From Tissierella praeacuta_A (GTDB lineage Bacteria; Bacillota; Clostridia; Tissierellales; Tissierellaceae): a DNA stretch of 64,000 nucleotides. Positions 43,767 to 52,664 of this stretch are shown piece by piece (position 1 is the stretch's first letter; each line of letters begins with the position of its first letter). The notes beneath the pieces are model-generated. The model ran no database searches. It saw only the letters and a program-made list of their open reading frames with translations, and was not told where the DNA came from. The stretch spans positions 34,067 through 98,066 of the forward strand of contig NZ_JBEBOY010000011.1 in the NCBI RefSeq assembly GCF_040396155.1. Reading direction: 5' to 3'. The position numbers and the translations under genes were made by a program.

Positions 43767-45236
43767 ATGAGCACAAGTGTTAAAGTTAAAAAGATTAAAA
43801 GTCCATTTGAGATAAGAATGGCTTACTTTGGCGTACCAATTGCACTAATTGTCTTAGCACTTATTTGGACTATGAATACACCGTCAGAGTTAACTTATAC
43901 TGGAAAGATGGCAATGGGCATCTTTGCATTTGCATTAATTCTTTGGATTTCAAATGGAATTCCAAACTACATAACTTCACTTATTGTTCTAGTCCTTTTA
44001 CCAGTTACAGGGGCATGGACAGAATCAAAAGTTTTAGGAGTATTTGGTTATGAAGTTATATGGTTAATGATTGCAGCATTTGTAATTGCGTCCGGCATGG
44101 AAAAAAGTGGACTTGCTAGAAGACTTGCTTTATTTCTTATTACAAAGTTGGGGAAAAGCACTAATTCAGTACTTATTGTATTAATGATTACTAATTTTTT
44201 AGTTTCTTTTGTTGTTCCTTCTACTACAGCAAGAGCAGCTATGTTATTACCAATTGTTATGTTAATAATTGATGTATTTGAAATAAATAATGAAAATATT
44301 AATGATAGAAACTTTGGTAAACTTTTGGCTCTCCAAGGAATTCAATCCAATAATTTATCTACTGCTGCTATTGTAACAGCAACATCATCACAAATCCTTG
44401 CTATTAGTTTTATCAAAGATCTTACAGGTACAGATATTTCGTGGATGGATTGGTTTATAGCTTGCGCACCAATTACTATAGCCACATTAGTTGCATCATA
44501 TCTTATTGGTAAATTAATGTTTAAAACTGACAATAAATCAGCATCAGCTGAAAAAACAGCAGCTCTTGAAAGTGAATATAAAAGTCTAGGTAAGATGAAT
44601 CAAGCTGAAATTAAGGCCTTAATTATATTTGCAATTACTATCGTATTGTGGGCTATTGATAGTGTTCACATTAAATTGTTTGGATTCCAACTAAGTCTTG
44701 TTATGGTAGCTATTGCTTCAGCAATTCTTTTTTTCTTACCTCATATAGGTATTTTAGAGTGGAAAGAAGCAAATATAAAATGGGATTTATTAGTATTTAG
44801 TTGTGGAGCTTATGCTGGTGGATTGGCTCTTGACTCATCAGGAGTTGCATCTTGGGCATTAAACTCAATATTTAAAAGTTTAAGTGTAGAAAATTTAAGT
44901 TTTTTCACCCTTTATGCCATTGTAATATTTATAGCAAGTTTCTCACATTTTGTATTTACAAGTAAAACTGTTAGAACAATAATATTAATTCCAACCATTG
45001 TTGCCATTGCTAAAGTTGCAGGGGTTAATCCAGTATCTTTGGCTCTTCCAGCATCCTTTATGATAGCTGATACAATTACATTACCACCTCATAGCAAGGT
45101 TAATGTACTATATTACAGTACAGGGAATTTTACAGTTCTTGAACAAATGTCTTATGGAATATTTGTATTACTTGCAAAGTGCGGAATCATGTTAGTTGCA
45201 TCATTCACATGGTTTAAAGTAATCGGAATAGTGTAA
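43767..45236 (+). CDS. DASS/SLC13-family anion symporter
   Basis: 489 residues, about 11-12 membrane helices. Divalent anion:sodium symporter family features are PSTTARAAMLLPI (first SNT-like substrate/sodium loop), NLSTAAIVTATSSQ, a charged cytoplasmic loop at about 255-275 and the second-half motif FTSKTVRTIILIPTI with ADTITLPPHSK. Typical substrates are dicarboxylates, sulfate or related organic anions. First gene of a unit with a membrane-anchored protein and an ApgM-like enzyme; a divergent LysR precedes it. Confidence 0.87.
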   Translation: MSTSVKVKKIKSPFEIRMAYFGVPIALIVLALIWTMNTPSELTYTGKMAMGIFAFALILWISNGIPNYITSLIVLVLLPVTGAWTESKVLGVFGYEVIWLMIAAFVIASGMEKSGLARRLALFLITKLGKSTNSVLIVLMITNFLVSFVVPSTTARAAMLLPIVMLIIDVFEINNENINDRNFGKLLALQGIQSNNLSTAAIVTATSSQILAISFIKDLTGTDISWMDWFIACAPITIATLVASYLIGKLMFKTDNKSASAEKTAALESEYKSLGKMNQAEIKALIIFAITIVLWAIDSVHIKLFGFQLSLVMVAIASAILFFLPHIGILEWKEANIKWDLLVFSCGAYAGGLALDSSGVASWALNSIFKSLSVENLSFFTLYAIVIFIASFSHFVFTSKTVRTIILIPTIVAIAKVAGVNPVSLALPASFMIADTITLPPHSKVNVLYYSTGNFTVLEQMSYGIFVLLAKCGIMLVASFTWFKVIGIV

Positions 45237-45249
45237 GGAGGCAAATAAT

Positions 45250-45993
45250 ATGAAAAAATTGATTTTTTTACTAGTTTTAATGATGTCATTTTCAACAATT
45301 GTTTATGCAGATAATGTGGGTGAATTAAATTCTATTAAAGATGTTGTTATTCCAAGTGAAGATAATGGCATTATTACTACTACAATTATAGGTATTACAA
45401 ATAGTAATGGTGAATTGGTTATTCCTAAATATAAAGATGCGGAAATTACAAATATTGATGTAAAAGCTGGTAGTCTTACAGGTAATTTTGAAGTGGTTGA
45501 AAATGGAAGTCTTAAATATCATGTTGTGAGATTCAAAGAAAGGGAAAGTAATGTTGAGTTTGTTATAACTCAAACTCAAGAAAATACTTTTGAATTAGCT
45601 GAGTCTAAGCAAAAAGGTACATTTCCAGGTAATGTGAAGATGGTTACATTTAATATGGTAAATAATACACCTGTAGAAATTGGAAAATATGATTTAGAAA
45701 TGGCTATTCCAGAAAATTATGAACTATATAATATTGTAGGATATGATCCAGAAGAACCTTATAATATATTTTCTATAGCTAATACAAAATATGGAGCTTT
45801 TGAATTTGAAAAGCTTTCAGTAGGTAAAGATGTAAAGCTTTCCATTAACATTATAAAACCTAATAATGCTTTTAATATTATCCTTTGGATAGCTGTAATT
45901 CTAATATCAGTATTCTTCCTATATAAAAATAGGGATATGCTTAAAAAAGCTAAAGAGTTGGAAGAACAGAAAAAAACTAAGATTTCAAGATAG
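45250..45993 (+). CDS. Membrane-anchored extracytoplasmic protein of unknown function
   Basis: 247 residues: signal peptide (about 1-20, STIVYA-D), an all-beta extracytoplasmic region of about 190 residues with T-T-T-I-I-G-I-T-N-S-N-G-E-L and paired strands, one membrane helix at about 211-226 and a basic cytoplasmic tail (KNRDMLKKAKELEEQKKTK). I recognise no family. It is placed 13 bp after the DASS transporter gene and 11 bp before the ApgM-like gene, so it is probably made with them and may assist the transporter (inference). Confidence 0.65.
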   Translation: MKKLIFLLVLMMSFSTIVYADNVGELNSIKDVVIPSEDNGIITTTIIGITNSNGELVIPKYKDAEITNIDVKAGSLTGNFEVVENGSLKYHVVRFKERESNVEFVITQTQENTFELAESKQKGTFPGNVKMVTFNMVNNTPVEIGKYDLEMAIPENYELYNIVGYDPEEPYNIFSIANTKYGAFEFEKLSVGKDVKLSINIIKPNNAFNIILWIAVILISVFFLYKNRDMLKKAKELEEQKKTKISR

Positions 45994-46004
45994 GAGATGG
46001 GCAG

Positions 46005-47258
46005 ATGAGAAAAAAACAAGGTTTATTAATTATAATGGATGGACTAGGAGATCGTCCTAATCCTGAATTAAATGGGCTTACTCCCCTTGAGAGTGCTAAC
46101 ACTCCAAATTTAGATTTTCTTGTTTCCCATGGTATGTGTGGAAATGTATATCCAATATCCCCAGGCATAAGAGTTGGTACTGATGTTGGTCATCTTCATA
46201 TATTTGGATATGACAGTGACGAAGTATATTCTGGAAGAGGTCCGATTGAAGCATTTAGTGGTGGGATGGAATTGTTACCAGGGGATATAGCTTTTAGAGG
46301 TAATTTTGCAACTGTTGCTGAGGATTACACTGTTATAGACAGACGTGCTGGTAGAATTAGAGAAGGAACAAAAGAACTAGCATCTGCTATTAATAGTTTA
46401 ACACTATCAGATGGCACACAGGTATTTGCTAAAGAACTTACTGAGCATAGAGTTGCAATTGTTCTTAGAAGTAATGGATTAAATGATAAAATAGTTTGCA
46501 CTGATCCAGGTACTGCAGAAGAAGGAAGAAAACTTGTCATTCCAAATCCATTAGATGATAGCATTGAAGCGGAAAAGACTGCAAGAAATTTATGGGAGTT
46601 TACACAACGATCTTATGAAATTTTAAAGGATCATCCTATGAATATAAGACGTCAAGCTGAAGGATTAAATATGGCAAATGTTGTGATAACTAGAGGTGCA
46701 GGGCAAAAGAAATTTATACCATCTATTAAGGAACTTTATAATCTAAAAGCTGCTTTTGTTGCAGGTGATTTAACAGTTGGCGGTATTGCTAAACTTGCAG
46801 ATATTGACTATTTTAGTCATGAGAGTTTTACAGGAAGTTTTGATACCAATCTTATAGGCAAGGCTGACATGGCAATTGAACTTCTCAATGAAAAGAAATA
46901 TGATTGGGTTGGAATTCATGTTAAAGCTACAGATTTAGCAGGACATGATAATCTTCCTCATGCAAAAAAAGAGATGATTGAAAAAGTAGATAATGCTATT
47001 GGATATATCTTAAAGAAAATTGACCTTAACAAATGTTATATTACATTTACAGCTGACCATTCAACACCTTGTGAAGTAAGAGATCATACTGGTGATGGAG
47101 TGCCTACAATAATTGCAGGAGGAGATGTTCGTAGAGATAGCGTTAAATCTGCCGGTGAATCTCAATTTATGTTAGGTAGCCTCAATAACCTAACTGCAAA
47201 TGATATTTTTATGTTACAAATGGATTTATTAGGTTTTAATAAAAAAGTAGGGTCATGA
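46005..47258 (+). CDS. ApgM-like 2,3-BPG-independent phosphoglycerate mutase homologue with Thr at the nucleophile position
   Basis: 417 residues of the archaeal-type phosphoglycerate mutase family in the alkaline phosphatase superfamily. Metal and fold motifs: LLIIMDGLGDRPNPELNG, TPLESANTPNLDFL, GYDSDEVYSGRGPIEAF, DIAFRGNFATV, DRRAGRI, VHVKATDLAGHDN-type HVKATDLAGHD, TADHSTPCEVRDHTGDGVP. The nucleophile loop reads RVGTDVGHLHIFGYD; canonical members have GSD.AHL with Ser as phospho-acceptor. Thr serves this role in phosphopentomutase and some other superfamily enzymes, so activity is possible but substrate may differ. Operon with a DASS transporter argues for an imported anion. Confidence 0.8.
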   Translation: MRKKQGLLIIMDGLGDRPNPELNGLTPLESANTPNLDFLVSHGMCGNVYPISPGIRVGTDVGHLHIFGYDSDEVYSGRGPIEAFSGGMELLPGDIAFRGNFATVAEDYTVIDRRAGRIREGTKELASAINSLTLSDGTQVFAKELTEHRVAIVLRSNGLNDKIVCTDPGTAEEGRKLVIPNPLDDSIEAEKTARNLWEFTQRSYEILKDHPMNIRRQAEGLNMANVVITRGAGQKKFIPSIKELYNLKAAFVAGDLTVGGIAKLADIDYFSHESFTGSFDTNLIGKADMAIELLNEKKYDWVGIHVKATDLAGHDNLPHAKKEMIEKVDNAIGYILKKIDLNKCYITFTADHSTPCEVRDHTGDGVPTIIAGGDVRRDSVKSAGESQFMLGSLNNLTANDIFMLQMDLLGFNKKVGS

Positions 47259-47386
47259 TTAAATAGTAAATTGTATATGCTAATCGATAAATAAATCATC
47301 AATTGTAAATCGAAACACAAGCTAAGAAGAATGAAATTTATGTATTAATACGACATAAACTTTTATTTGAAAATTTAAAATAAGAA

Positions 47387-47430
47387 AAAACATAGGCATT
47401 AAGATACAATCTTAATGCCTATGTTTTAAT
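47387..47430 (+). terminator. Terminator of the DASS operon
   Basis: Perfect 19-base arms (47387-47405 and 47409-47427) with a 3-base loop and a TTTT end. Confidence 0.88.
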
Positions 47431-47480
47431 ATATAAATATTAGAATTGATTGTTTCAACAACCTAAAATGCATCGAAGAT

Positions 47481-47656
47481 TTGGATATAGAAACATGGAT
47501 TAAATGGGCAGATGAAAATCATGCAAATTACTGGGAGGCTACATGACTTATTCCAGATGAAAAATATAGTCTATCTTTTGTTGCATTGAAAAGTTTGTTA
47601 GAAGGATTACCATTGGAAACATACCCCCTTAAAGTTCATCTATATGCAACCTTAAC
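47481..47656 (+). pseudogene. Unrecognised disrupted reading frame
   Basis: From TTG 47481 the frame reads L-D-I-E-T-W-I-K-W-A-D-E-N-H-A-N-Y-W-E-A-T, a TGA at 47545-47547, then L-I-P-D-E-K-Y-S-L-S-F-V-A-L-K-S-L-L-E-G. Composition is protein-like, unlike surrounding intergenic DNA, but no family was identified and there is no start signal. Low-confidence relic. Confidence 0.3.
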
Positions 47657-47731
47657 TTGACTATTGTATATATAGGTTATAAAATAGTGAATGAAAGTAA
47701 TGATAAATATTTTAGTAAGAAAGGAATTAAT

Positions 47732-48163
47732 ATGAATATAGCATTTTTTCTAACACCCAAAAGTGAAATTGTATATGAAGTAATAAACGCAACTATGAGA
47801 CAGGCCTTAGAGAAAATGGAGCACCACAGATATACGGCAATACCACTTATTGATAAAGAGGGTAAATACGTTGGTGCTATTACTGAAGGCGATTTACTTT
47901 GGAAACTTAAAAATACTAGTGGACTTACAATTGAAGGCACAAATAATATACCAATAAAAGATGTTTATAGACATACACAGAGCAATACAGTATCAATAAG
48001 TGCAAATATGGAAGATTTAATTTTGCTTGCAAAAAATCAGAACTTTGTTCCAGTTGTAGATGACCAAGGAATATTTATAGGAATTATAAAAAGAAGTGAT
48101 ATTATAAATTATTGTGCAGATTTATTATTAAAGGATAGAGAAGAATTAAGTTACGGAAATTAA
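47732..48163 (+). CDS. CBS-domain pair protein
   Basis: About 143 residues from ATG 47732 (AAGAAAGGAATTAAT upstream); the frame is open further 5' but without signals. Two CBS motifs: A-L-E-K-M-E-H-H-R-Y-T-A-I-P-L-I-D-K-E-G with YVGAITEGDLLWKL, and LAKNQNFVPVVDDQGIFIGIIKRSDII. Stand-alone CBS pairs bind adenosine nucleotides and act as regulators. Hairpin terminator follows at 48167-48202. Confidence 0.85.
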   Translation: MNIAFFLTPKSEIVYEVINATMRQALEKMEHHRYTAIPLIDKEGKYVGAITEGDLLWKLKNTSGLTIEGTNNIPIKDVYRHTQSNTVSISANMEDLILLAKNQNFVPVVDDQGIFIGIIKRSDIINYCADLLLKDREELSYGN

Positions 48164-48166
48164 AAG

Positions 48167-48202
48167 TGGACTTCAGATGTATATTTGAAGTCTATTTTTT
48201 AT
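48167..48202 (+). terminator. Terminator after the CBS gene
   Basis: Nine-base arms (48167-48175 and 48186-48194, one G-T) followed by TTTTTTATTT. Confidence 0.8.
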
Positions 48203-48282
48203 TTACAAATCTAGGAAATGGACATATGGACAAGATGATGTTATAATTTAATAGATATTATGTAAACTAAAGGAGAGATCTT

Positions 48283-50031
48283 ATGATTATAAATAAGAAG
48301 ATGAAGTTTATTTTATCTATAGCGATTTCTATTGTTATATTATCTACAGGATTGGTTTATATGAGAAATAGGAATAAGGTGGAGGAGATACCTTATACTT
48401 TATTTTTAACTCATGTGCATAAGAATTTGGTGGAAGAAGTAGAGTTATCAAATAATGGAAAGATAAAAGTAAAACTTAGAAATGGTGAGATTGCGATTAC
48501 TGATAATCCAAGAACGGAAAATTTTAAGGAAGAATTATTATTATATGATGTAAAAGTAGTAGAAAAAAATGGAAGTTTAAATCAGGCAGTACCTATATTA
48601 TTATTGATTTCTGCTATGGGATTTACTTTATTTTACTTAAATAAAAATATGTCTAAGCAAGCAGAAAAAGAAATGAATAATATGTCAAGAATGGATACTG
48701 AGTCTTCTTCTAAAAGAATCACTTTTGATGATGTTGCTGGCAATGAAGAAGCAAAAGAATCTTTAATGGATATGGTAGATTTTATAAAAAATCCAGAAAT
48801 ATATAATAAATTCGGCGCTAGATTACCTAGAGGAGTACTTTTATATGGTGATCCAGGTACAGGAAAAACACTTCTAGCAAAGGCGATGGCTGGGGAGGCT
48901 GATGTTCCATTTTATGCTGTATCAGGTTCGGATTTTGTACAAGTATATGCAGGACTTGGAGCTAGCCGTATAAGGGAATTATTTAAAAAGGCTAAAGAAG
49001 CAGGGAAGTCTGTTATATTTATTGATGAGATTGATTCCCTTGGAAAAAAGAGAAAATCAGGTAACAATCCTTCCGGTAGTGAAGAAGGGGATAGGACATT
49101 AAATGCACTTTTGACTGAGATGTCTGGTTTTAAAGACAATGAAGGAATTATTGTAGTGGCAGCTACAAATAGAATAGATATATTAGATGAGGCATTACTT
49201 AGACCAGGAAGATTTGATAGACAGGTGGAAGTTTGTCTGCCAGATGTAAATGGAAGGTATGAGATACTTAAACTACACAGTAAAAATAAGCCTATTTCTA
49301 AAGATGTAGATTTGAAAAAAGTTGCATTAGAAACCATTTATTTTAGTGGTGCTAAGCTTGAAAATTTAATGAATGAATCTGCTATTATTGCAGTAAAAGA
49401 GAAGTCAAAAGAAATCTCCATGGACCATGTAAATAGGGCATACTATTCAGTTTTAGTAGGAGATGAGAAGAAGGACAGATCTGGAATAGATCATAAGGAT
49501 AAAGAAATAACTGCATATCATGAGGCAGGACATGCTCTAGTGGCTAAATTAATAGCAAAAGAAAATAGGGTAACTAAAGTAAGCATAATACCTAGCACAA
49601 AAGGTATGGGAGGATTTAGTTTAAATATTCCTCCGGATAAAATGTATCAAACGAAAAAAGATATATTATCTAATATAATGATTTCCCTTGGGGGAAGAGC
49701 AGCAGAGGAAATAATATATGGTAAAGAGCAAATAACAACCGGAGCTTCTTCAGATTTGGAGAAAGCTACAGATATGACTTTATCAATGATTGGTATATTT
49801 GGTATGGATGAGATAGTAGGTTTATTAAACTACAATGTTTTATCTAGTAAAAATATTGATGATGGGACATTGTTAAATAGGGCTAAAGATATATTAAATG
49901 ATCTTTATTTAGATACTATTAATCTATTGAATAATCATAGGAATGAATTAAATGCTATATCAGAAAAACTTATGGAAAAAGAAGTGTTATATGAAGAAGA
50001 AATTAATAGTATATTATGCCAAGCATCGTAA
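48283..50031 (+). CDS. FtsH-like AAA+ zinc metalloprotease (paralogue)
   Basis: 582 residues. Two membrane helices (about 8-26 and 104-121) flank a small external domain. AAA module: Walker A GDPGTGKT, Walker B VIFIDEID, second region of homology AATNRIDILDEALLRPGRFDR. Protease domain: HEAGH zinc site, and the third ligand Asp in TTGASSDLEKAT. It is shorter than housekeeping FtsH (about 600-650), and the pore loop, usually F-V-G in MFVGVGA, is YAG in VYAGLGA. Probably an accessory FtsH homologue; substrates unknown. Confidence 0.87.
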   Translation: MIINKKMKFILSIAISIVILSTGLVYMRNRNKVEEIPYTLFLTHVHKNLVEEVELSNNGKIKVKLRNGEIAITDNPRTENFKEELLLYDVKVVEKNGSLNQAVPILLLISAMGFTLFYLNKNMSKQAEKEMNNMSRMDTESSSKRITFDDVAGNEEAKESLMDMVDFIKNPEIYNKFGARLPRGVLLYGDPGTGKTLLAKAMAGEADVPFYAVSGSDFVQVYAGLGASRIRELFKKAKEAGKSVIFIDEIDSLGKKRKSGNNPSGSEEGDRTLNALLTEMSGFKDNEGIIVVAATNRIDILDEALLRPGRFDRQVEVCLPDVNGRYEILKLHSKNKPISKDVDLKKVALETIYFSGAKLENLMNESAIIAVKEKSKEISMDHVNRAYYSVLVGDEKKDRSGIDHKDKEITAYHEAGHALVAKLIAKENRVTKVSIIPSTKGMGGFSLNIPPDKMYQTKKDILSNIMISLGGRAAEEIIYGKEQITTGASSDLEKATDMTLSMIGIFGMDEIVGLLNYNVLSSKNIDDGTLLNRAKDILNDLYLDTINLLNNHRNELNAISEKLMEKEVLYEEEINSILCQAS

Positions 50032-50055
50032 TAAATAATAAAATCTTAGGTTTAC

Positions 50056-50084
50056 TTGAAAAATCATATAAAAAGATGTATAAT
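50056..50084 (+). promoter_or_regulatory. Promoter of the structured RNA
   Basis: TTGAAA 50056-50061, 17-bp spacer, TATAAT 50079-50084; predicted start near 50091. Confidence 0.8.
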
Positions 50085-50090
50085 GAATAT

Positions 50091-50303
50091 AGAAAAAAAT
50101 TCTGCGGTGCGCGTTGCCTTTGATAATTCAACCGACATAACAGACATGGGAGTCTGCGTTTAACATCGTATAACATGCCTCCTTGAGGGGAAGTTAGAAA
50201 ATGTTAACAGGAAACCCCCCTTTTAATAAGGCGGGTATGAATTAGCTGAGTTGACGGCATTGCGGGCAAAAACCCTCTTAAGTATATACTTAAGAGGGTT
50301 TTT
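50091..50303 (+). ncRNA. ssrS: Probable 6S RNA (SsrS)
   Basis: A G+C-richer, non-coding unit of about 210 nt between its own consensus promoter and a strong terminator. Its 5' part (GCGGTGCGCGTTGCC, 50105-50119) can pair with the 3' part (GGCATTGCGGGC, 50256-50267) to close a long rod. Internal sequence such as CAACCGACATAACAGAC and GGGAGTCTGCGT resembles clostridial 6S RNAs as I remember them. 6S RNA binds housekeeping RNA polymerase in stationary phase. Identification needs a covariance-model search; another structured RNA is possible. Confidence 0.6.
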
Positions 50304-50305
50304 TA
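50268..50305. terminator. Terminator of the structured RNA
   Basis: Perfect 18-base arms meet at 50285/50286 with A-run and T-run ends. It also lies at the 3' end of the convergent PHP gene. Confidence 0.9.
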
Positions 50306-51103
50306 GATAATATTTATAGGATATTTTTTTCTTTCTTTAAATATATGAATATATTTAAAACCTAATTCTTTTAACATTTTTTCTACAGTTCTATATTCAT
50401 ATCCTATATTTTCAGGTGTATGAGAATCTGAGCCTATAGTTATTATTTCGCCACCTAATTCTTTATATAGTTTTAAAATTTGAATTTTAGGATGGAAATA
50501 ACCCAATCCGTATCTCATTCCAGCGGTGTTTATTTCAATACCTTTACCATTATCAATTAAAAGCTTTAAAATACATTCTACAAGAAGATAATAATCATCA
50601 TACCTCGGTATAGAAGTATGGTCTTCAAAGTATCTATCTATATAATCAATATGGCTTAAAACATCAAAATTACTAAAATGTTTTACACAGTAAGACATGT
50701 CTTTATAATATTCCTCTAGGGCAGTTATAGGTGCAATTCCCTTTGTAAAATTATCAGCATGTATATCTAATTTATTTACTGAATGGATTGACATTAATAC
50801 AAAATCAAAATTGTTATCTTCTATAAATTTATTGTATCGTTCAATTAAATGAGGTTGAATTCCAATCTCTACTCCAGCTAGTACCTCAATATCTTTTATG
50901 TATTTATATTTTACTTGTCTGATATTTTTAAAATAATCAGAAGTTCTAAATACAAAATCAATTCTCTGTGATGTAGAGTCAAAGTCAACATGGTCGGTAA
51001 AGCATATAGACTTCATATTTTTATCAATTGCTGCTAATACCATATCTTCCATAGATGTTTTTGAATCAATGGAATATTCGCTATGAAGATGAAAATCATA
51101 CAT
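50303..51103 (-). CDS. PHP-domain histidinol-phosphatase family protein (HisJ/HisK-like)
   Basis: 266 residues. PHP metal-binding motifs: FHLHSEYS at the start, CFTDHVDF, the Glu in AGVEIG, SIHS, LSHIDYI and the final GSDSHTPE. Similar to histidinol-phosphatase of the PHP type. No his biosynthetic gene adjoins it, so histidinol phosphate is only the family default. Confidence 0.82.
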   Translation of the reverse strand: MYDFHLHSEYSIDSKTSMEDMVLAAIDKNMKSICFTDHVDFDSTSQRIDFVFRTSDYFKNIRQVKYKYIKDIEVLAGVEIGIQPHLIERYNKFIEDNNFDFVLMSIHSVNKLDIHADNFTKGIAPITALEEYYKDMSYCVKHFSNFDVLSHIDYIDRYFEDHTSIPRYDDYYLLVECILKLLIDNGKGIEINTAGMRYGLGYFHPKIQILKLYKELGGEIITIGSDSHTPENIGYEYRTVEKMLKELGFKYIHIFKERKKYPINII

Positions 51104-51314
51104 TTATTTAACACTCCTAAAAAATTATTGTTTAAGATATTTTACTAGAAATCTGCTAAATAGTAAAGGAGAATACATGAAATCTTTTTTATGTAAATAG
51201 ATTATATAAAAAGGAGAAATTAAATAAAATATTCGTCATAAATAAAGTATAAATTTTATAAGACTGTGGGACAATTACTTATATATAATATTATAGATTT
51301 TAATAGGAGGGATT

Positions 51315-51503
51315 GTGTTGGAACTAACTACAAAGGAAATTGTAAAAAAGATGATATTAGATTCACAGGAAATGGTAAGAGACTACGAAGTACATTCAAA
51401 GAAAGTAAATGATAGTGAAGTAGCTGATATTTTTAAAAAGTTTGCAGAAGAGTGTGGATATCAAGCTTCAGAGTTGCAAAAGATATTAAAAGATAAGTTT
51501 TAA
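51315..51503 (+). CDS. Small helical protein of unknown function
   Basis: 62 residues, start GTG 51315 or TTG 51318 behind TAGGAGGG. Entirely helical and charged (TTKEIVKKMILDSQEMVRDYEVHSKKV; EVADIFKKFAEECGYQASELQKIL). The second half resembles one helix of a ferritin/rubrerythrin-like bundle, but the protein is too short to carry a metal centre alone. Confidence 0.65.
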   Translation: MLELTTKEIVKKMILDSQEMVRDYEVHSKKVNDSEVADIFKKFAEECGYQASELQKILKDKF

Positions 51504-51611
51504 GTTCAATTAACCATTATTTGGATATATTTAAGATATATTGATTATAAAATGTGTTTTGGGGTAAAAATTCAATATTAGAATTATAAAAATGTAAAGG
51601 GGAGTTTAGAC

Positions 51612-52013
51612 ATGATAAATAAGTTTATGGAAGAAAAAAGAAGAAGAGTTGAAAAAGCAAGAAAGACTGAAAACGCGAAGAACCTTGCAGTTGGTACAGC
51701 CATTGGTACGGCTATAGGAGCTGTTGCTGGTATATTATTTGCTCCAAAATCAGGGAAAGAAACAAGAGAAGATATATCCCAAAAATCAAAGGATGTAGCT
51801 GAAAATGTTAGGAACACAGTAAATGAACAGATTGAGGCAACAAAAGGCTTCCAAGAGAAAGTGAAGTCAGAGATAAAAAATGTATATAATGGAATAAAAG
51901 AGAAAAAAGATGATATAGTTGACGAGATTGAGATAGAAATTGAAGAATTAAAAGACGAGAAAGAATCCAAGGAAGAAGAGGATATAGATAAAGACGAAGA
52001 TGAGTCCTATTAA
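51612..52013 (+). CDS. YtxH-domain protein
   Basis: 133 residues. A basic N-terminus, one glycine/alanine-rich membrane segment with the YtxH signature (GTAIGTAIGAVAGILFAPKSGKETRE, about 29-53), then a long coiled-coil and a very acidic tail. YtxH proteins belong to general stress regulons in Bacillus. Precedes a DUF948 gene by 12 bp; the two commonly occur together. Confidence 0.85.
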   Translation: MINKFMEEKRRRVEKARKTENAKNLAVGTAIGTAIGAVAGILFAPKSGKETREDISQKSKDVAENVRNTVNEQIEATKGFQEKVKSEIKNVYNGIKEKKDDIVDEIEIEIEELKDEKESKEEEDIDKDEDESY

Positions 52014-52025
52014 GGAGGTGTAGTA

Positions 52026-52499
52026 ATGACTGCTACCCTTACAGTTCAGGATTTATTTAAACTAATACTTTTTTTACTTGGAATTGGTGGACTAACGTAC
52101 TTGATTTTGGTTTTAAGGAATATAAGTAAATTAATAACTCAGATTAATTTTATCATGGAATCCAATAAAGAAAATATAGATGGTACATTTAAGCAGCTGC
52201 CATCAATAAGTGAAAATATTTCTTCCATTACTAAAAGTACTGATATGGCTTTAAAAGATTTAACTCCAGAAATAAATAATTTAGTTAGTAATATAAATGA
52301 TATATCTGGAAAAGTAGACTCTATCACAGATTCTATTGATAGTACAACCCATAAGGTATCTGAGACATTTGATGTAGTTTCTGATAGTATCTCTGAAACG
52401 GCCTATGCTTTTCAATATAATGTAAAAAATATAGATAATTATATAAAACTAGTTGTGGATATAATAGAAGCAATTAGAAATATTATAAAGAAAAAATAA
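52026..52499 (+). CDS. DUF948-family membrane protein
   Basis: 157 residues with one N-terminal membrane helix (about 11-28) followed by a long heptad-like region rich in S, I, D and N, as in DUF948/YtxG proteins. Same transcript as the YtxH gene; the pair resembles ytxGH of the Bacillus general stress response. Terminator follows. Confidence 0.85.
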   Translation: MTATLTVQDLFKLILFLLGIGGLTYLILVLRNISKLITQINFIMESNKENIDGTFKQLPSISENISSITKSTDMALKDLTPEINNLVSNINDISGKVDSITDSIDSTTHKVSETFDVVSDSISETAYAFQYNVKNIDNYIKLVVDIIEAIRNIIKKK

Positions 52500-52530
52500 G
52501 AATCCAAATGAAGGGTTCTTATTTTTTATA
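52494..52530 (+). terminator. Terminator of the ytxGH-like operon
   Basis: Arms AAAATAAGAATCC and GGGTTCTTATTTT (one T-G pair) around a 7-base loop, ending in a T-run. Confidence 0.85.
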
Positions 52531-52664
52531 ATCCTTTAGATTTTAGATTTAAGCTTAAAATGGTTTTAAAATTATTGAATTATTGTTATAATAAAATATA
52601 ATTAATCGTCTTAATGTTGAGGTTGCATAATATAATTACTATGTTTAATGAAAGGTTGATATTT

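Noticed and set aside
46005..47258. Considered as the housekeeping glycolytic phosphoglycerate mutase
   Set aside because: The nucleophile loop and the transporter operon context differ from glycolytic members, so no apgM symbol was assigned; the possibility is kept open in the findings.
48912..49337. Minus-strand frame of 141 codons
   Set aside because: Antisense to the AAA domain of the FtsH homologue; a long chance frame caused by codon bias.
51584..51970. Minus-strand frame of 128 codons, Ser/Phe-rich
   Set aside because: Antisense of the YtxH gene; composition mirrors its Glu/Lys-rich coding strand.
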